A stretch of DNA of 64,000 bases from the NCBI RefSeq assembly GCF_047634355.1, contig NZ_JBLIAL010000010.1; one strand, written 5' to 3'. Position numbers and translations under genes: made by a program. The stretch is from Porticoccus sp002341315 (GTDB lineage Bacteria; Pseudomonadota; Gammaproteobacteria; Pseudomonadales; Porticoccaceae). The notes below the pieces were generated by a model. It did no database searches and was not told where the DNA came from. It saw nothing but the letters and a program-made list of their open reading frames with translations. Shown here one piece after another: positions 61,038 through 64,000 of the stretch. Positions within the stretch are counted from its first letter, which is position 1. Each line of letters opens with the position of its first letter.

Positions 61038-61580
61038 ATGAAAATCCATCTGGTTGATTATCAGGATGGGCTCGATGCCCGTTATGGCAATTCGCCCTCA
61101 CCATTTGGTTCGCTTTGGCTGGTCTGGACAGAGTCCGGTATTGAGCAGCTGGTGTTTCAGGATCGCGGTGAAACCGATCCTTTTCGGGTTTTTCCCCGGC
61201 TGGATAAAGCCAGGTGTTTCAATCGTGATGATGCGGGTGCGGCAACCTTCGTACAAACCCTGTTTTCCAGGCCCGCCCGGGAAAACCCGCAGGAAAGCAG
61301 CTTGACACTGAGTGCGCAGGGTACGGTATTTCAGCGACGGGTCTGGCAGGCATTATTGTCGATCCCCTTTGCCAGGGTGACCACCTATCAGCAGGTGGCC
61401 AGTGCCATTGACCAGCCCAAAGCGGTGCGCGCCGTGGCCAGCGCAATTGGTGCCAACCCGGTGGCCTGGTTGCTTCCCTGCCATCGGGTGATACGCAGCA
61501 ACGGCGAGCTGGGGGGCTATCGCTGGGGGCTGCCCCGGAAACAACAGATGCTGGATTGGGAACGGTCTGTATCGGCATGA
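61038..61580 (+). CDS. ogt: Methylated-DNA--protein-cysteine methyltransferase
   Basis: Suicide repair protein that removes methyl groups from O6-methylguanine. The C-terminal domain has the helix-turn-helix IPFARVTTYQQVASAI and the active-site motif NPVAWLLPCHRVIRSNGELGGYRWG, with the acceptor Cys in PCHRV. The N-terminal domain is variable. The protein is 180 aa. It stands alone between two hairpins. Confidence 0.94.
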   Translation: MKIHLVDYQDGLDARYGNSPSPFGSLWLVWTESGIEQLVFQDRGETDPFRVFPRLDKARCFNRDDAGAATFVQTLFSRPARENPQESSLTLSAQGTVFQRRVWQALLSIPFARVTTYQQVASAIDQPKAVRAVASAIGANPVAWLLPCHRVIRSNGELGGYRWGLPRKQQMLDWERSVSA

Positions 61581-61583
61581 CAT

Positions 61584-61614
61584 AAAAAACCCGGCGGTTA
61601 ATGCCGGGTTTTTT
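61584..61614. terminator. Bidirectional terminator between ogt and ppa
   Basis: AAAAAACCCGGC and GCCGGGTTTTTT flank a 7-base loop; A and T tracts on both sides allow termination of both convergent genes. Confidence 0.9.
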
Positions 61615-61639
61615 CGTCTGTGAGCGCCTGCTCGTATTT

Positions 61640-62176
61640 TCAGTCTTGCTCTTGCAGATAGCGATCGCGCGAAGCGGTAATTTCCCTGCGGGCGGCTTCT
61701 GCATTGTCCCAACCTTCAACTTTCACCCACTTGCCGGCTTCGAGTGTCTTGTAATTTTCAAAGTAGTGTTTGATCTGTTTGATCAGCAGCTCCGGCAGGT
61801 CGGCAATTTCCTGCACGTGGTCATACAGCTTGGTGAGCTTGGTATGGGGTACCGCCAGTAGTTTGGCATCCACACCGGACTCATCGGTCATGTTCAACAC
61901 GCCGATGACCCGGCTGCGGATCACTGAGCCGGGCATGACCGGGTAGGGTGTTACCACCAGTACATCCAGGGGATCGCCGTCTTCTGACAGAGTCTGCGGG
62001 ATATAGCCGTAATTGGCGGGATAAAACATGGGTGTTGCGACAAAGCGGTCAACAAAAATTGCATCGCTGTCCTTGTCGATTTCATATTTGATGGGGTCGT
62101 GGTTGGCGGGGATTTCAATGACCACGTTGATATCGTGCGGCAGGTCGTTGCCAGCGGGAATCTTGTTGTAGCTCAT
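61640..62176 (-). CDS. ppa: Inorganic pyrophosphatase
   Basis: Family I pyrophosphatase, 178 aa. It has the signature DGDPLDVLV with the metal-binding Asp residues, preceded by FYPANYGYIPQTLS, and EIPANHDPIKYEID near the N-terminus. It hydrolyses PPi from Acs, aminoacyl-tRNA synthetases and polymerases. AGAAGAAGA lies before ATG 62176. Confidence 0.97.
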   Translation of the reverse strand: MSYNKIPAGNDLPHDINVVIEIPANHDPIKYEIDKDSDAIFVDRFVATPMFYPANYGYIPQTLSEDGDPLDVLVVTPYPVMPGSVIRSRVIGVLNMTDESGVDAKLLAVPHTKLTKLYDHVQEIADLPELLIKQIKHYFENYKTLEAGKWVKVEGWDNAEAARREITASRDRYLQEQD

Positions 62177-62353
62177 GTCTCGTCTTCTTCTCTCTTGAGG
62201 TTAGGGAAGCGGAAATGCACAGGTCCACCCGGCGGGTTTCCAGAGTGGCGGAATTATACTGGCCAGCATGGGCTATTGCCAGTGACACCTTGGTCTATAC
62301 TCCCGGTTCCAAGGCCGCGTTTGCCGGTGTTGGCCGAGAATATTCAGTTCAGG

Positions 62354-63031
62354 TTACGACGATGATTGTCGGGCAACGATGGGCTCTATGATCAGCTCGA
62401 CACGGCGATTTTCAGCGCGGCCCGAGGGAATACTGTTGTCGGCGATTGGACGGTTCTGGCCAAAGTACTGAATCACCAACCTGGTGGGTGTGATACCGCG
62501 CTGGGAAAGATATTCGCCAATGGCGAGGGCACGCTGTTCGGAGAGTTCCTGATTATAGCCAGTCTCTCCCTGATTGTCGGTGTGACCGGCCACAGTAATC
62601 ATTGTGTTGTCATACTCTGCCAATACCCCGGTAATGGCTGTCAGGGCCGATTGAGCACCTTTGTTAATGGCCGTGCTGTTGACATCAAAGATGGTTGCCC
62701 CAGGGATAATCATGGTGATTTTACCGTTCTGTAGGCTGAGGTCGATACCCTGATTCCTGAGCTTCTGCTGGAGGTTGGCATACTGGACATCCATGTAATA
62801 ACCCACCTGTTCCGGGGGCAGTGGGTTGATTTTGCCACTGTCGCTCAGCGTTGCCTTACGGTTTACCGGACTGCTTTTTGTGCTATCTGAAAGGCTGGTG
62901 ATTCTGGCCGGCTCTGACTGTTCAGTCAGGGGATTCCAAAGACTACAGCCACCGCCTGCCAATGTGATTATCGCGACGAACAGGCAATTCAGTGGTGTCT
63001 TGGGGCAACTTGGCACAGGCATTTTTTTCAA
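62354..63031 (-). CDS. OmpA-family outer-membrane lipoprotein
   Basis: A short N-terminal lipoprotein-type signal (TPLNCLFVAIITLAGGGC, probable acylated Cys about residue 29; the lipobox is not canonical), a linker, and a C-terminal OmpA-like peptidoglycan-binding domain (ATIFDVNSTAINKGAQ, VAGHTDNQGETGYN, SEQRALAIGEYLSQRG, NRRVELII). The first ATG at 63094 would put an unlikely leader before the signal. TTG 63031 has GGAG ten bases upstream and gives MKKMPVPS, 225 aa; ATG 63022 is the alternative. It is similar in type to the YiaD/Pal-like proteins. Confidence 0.82.
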   Translation of the reverse strand: MKKMPVPSCPKTPLNCLFVAIITLAGGGCSLWNPLTEQSEPARITSLSDSTKSSPVNRKATLSDSGKINPLPPEQVGYYMDVQYANLQQKLRNQGIDLSLQNGKITMIIPGATIFDVNSTAINKGAQSALTAITGVLAEYDNTMITVAGHTDNQGETGYNQELSEQRALAIGEYLSQRGITPTRLVIQYFGQNRPIADNSIPSGRAENRRVELIIEPIVARQSSS

Positions 63032-63136
63032 GCAGTCAATTCTCCGGTGGTTGATACAGGAACGACCCGGACAGGGTTGAGGCGGGCTGGCCACTCCCTC
63101 CGGGGGGCAATAGTTTAGCTGTGCTGAGCTGGTTGG

Positions 63137-64000
63137 TCAGCTGTATTTCTGATGGAAGTCAATAAACTGACGAGCGGTTAAAGGACGACTGAACAGGTAA
63201 CCCTGCCCCAGCCTGACGCCCTGGCTCAAGAGCCAGTCCGCCTGATGATCACACTCGACGCCCTCGGCAATAATATCCAGATTCAATGATTTTGCCATCT
63301 CGATCACATGGACGATCACGCTGCTGGTAACAGCCTGGTTTTCAATGGCATCGACAAAGGACTTGTCGATTTTCAGGGCATCCAGCTCGAAACTTTCCAG
63401 ATAGGAAAGGCTCGAGTAACCGGTGCCGAAATCATCAATAGCCACCAGATGACCCTGTTGGCGGAGGGTGCGAATTTGCTGCCGTGCCGAGTCGCTGTCC
63501 ACCAATGCCCGTTCGGTAATTTCCAGTTTGATAGCCGAAGTAGCCAGCCCGGCAGCTTTCAACTCGGTTTCAAGGTGGACAAACAGCCGGTCTGTCTGGA
63601 AGTCCTGTGCGGATAGGTTGAGGTTAATACTGAGATCAGGGCATTGTTTTAGAAGATCGCCCAGCTCGCGCAGGATGCCTTGCAGCATGGCCCGAGCCAG
63701 GTCGGTGGCCAATCCGGCCTCCTCGGCAATCGGAATGAAAATATCCGGGCCGACAACTTCACCGTTGTCACGGGTCCAGCGTGCCAGCGATTCCGCGCCG
63801 AGGCAGCGTCCATTGGACATATCCACGATGGGCTGATAGTTGACTCTCAGTTTATTTCTGGTGATTGCATCACGCAATTCGGCGGCCAGGCTGAGGTGCT
63901 GTCGGGAGTAGCGGACCACGGCGAATACCCAAAGGGGGATCAGTAGCAGGGCTAATACCCCGGCGGTGATCAGGGTGGGTAGATAGCGTTTCCAGAACTC
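63137..64000 (-). CDS. EAL-domain c-di-GMP phosphodiesterase, C-terminal part (N-terminus outside window)
   Basis: The frame is open to the window edge. Visible first is a membrane helix (YLPTLITAGVLALLLIPLWVF), then the EAL domain (residues of this fragment about 45-285). The ExL signature appears as ESLAR, and the loop DDFGTGYSSL, the NLNLSAQ block, EITE and EGVE are all intact, so hydrolysis of c-di-GMP is likely. A membrane helix just before EAL suggests a periplasmic sensor domain further upstream (CSS-motif type possible). GTG 63919 is an internal codon, not a start. Confidence 0.9.
   Translation of the reverse strand, partial: EFWKRYLPTLITAGVLALLLIPLWVFAVVRYSRQHLSLAAELRDAITRNKLRVNYQPIVDMSNGRCLGAESLARWTRDNGEVVGPDIFIPIAEEAGLATDLARAMLQGILRELGDLLKQCPDLSINLNLSAQDFQTDRLFVHLETELKAAGLATSAIKLEITERALVDSDSARQQIRTLRQQGHLVAIDDFGTGYSSLSYLESFELDALKIDKSFVDAIENQAVTSSVIVHVIEMAKSLNLDIIAEGVECDHQADWLLSQGVRLGQGYLFSRPLTARQFIDFHQKYS

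Noticed and set aside
63064..63115. GC-rich stretch between the EAL gene and the lipoprotein gene, considered as a structured RNA
   Set aside because: No match to a known riboswitch or small RNA that I could defend; base pairing is not consistent.

Overview
The window is chromosomal DNA from a polarly flagellated gammaproteobacterium. The flagellar gene order is that of the Pseudomonas/Vibrio-type polar flagellum, with FleQ/FlrA, FlrBC and FlhF/FlhG. A PomAB-like pair of the sodium-driven type and the VC2704/2705-type two-subunit symporter suggest a marine or brackish relative of Pseudomonas/Cellvibrio. I cannot name the species. No rRNA, tRNA, CRISPR array, transposase or integrase was seen.

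Region 1 (1-33433) is one very large flagellar locus on the plus strand: fliC (cut by the left edge), flaG, fliD, fliS, a fliT-like gene, a PilZ-like gene, fleQ/flrA, flrB, flrC, fliEFGHIJ, fliK, fliLMNOPQR, flhBAFG, fliA and motCD. A second stator pair (pomAB), a PilZ protein and a SPOR protein follow on the minus strand, then a second FliK-like gene and an FlhB C-terminal paralogue (FlhX type). Strong sigma-54 promoter matches precede fliD, flrB, fliK and fliL, and fleQ has a sigma-70-like promoter. This fits a FleQ -> FlrBC -> FliA hierarchy. No chemotaxis gene lies between fliA and motC, where Pseudomonas keeps cheYZAB.

Region 2 (33536-43976) begins with a GGDEF diguanylate cyclase. It continues with a CrbS-like sensor (Na+/solute symporter domain plus PAS, histidine kinase and receiver), split by an in-frame TAG, then YajQ, a CrbR-like LuxR-type regulator, a DcaP-like porin and a two-subunit sodium/solute symporter. 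Region 3 (44087-51926) holds a multi-helix mechanosensitive-channel-type protein, ArfB and a copper-resistance group: a Cys/His-rich periplasmic protein, CopA oxidase, CopB, a P1B-type ATPase and an unknown helical protein. Region 4 (52085-62176) is acetate/acetyl-phosphate metabolism: phosphoketolase and acetate kinase on the minus strand, then a cNMP-CBS-DUF294 protein, a DEDDh exonuclease and acetyl-CoA synthetase on the plus strand, followed by Ogt and, on the minus strand, inorganic pyrophosphatase. The intergenic region between ackA and the CBS gene carries two kinds of direct repeat. The window ends with an OmpA-type lipoprotein and an EAL phosphodiesterase cut by the right edge.

Taken together, regions 2 and 4 contain the parts of a CrbS/CrbR acetate switch: sensor, regulator, outer and inner membrane uptake, Acs, a pyrophosphatase that can pull the Acs reaction, and an Xfp-AckA route through acetyl phosphate. 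The points most worth checking are the in-frame stop in the sensor, the tandem 19-bp repeats before the CBS-DUF294 gene, the copper ATPase whose natural N-terminus appears to begin at an ATC codon, a 57-codon small gene behind motD, and the FliK2-FlhX pair.
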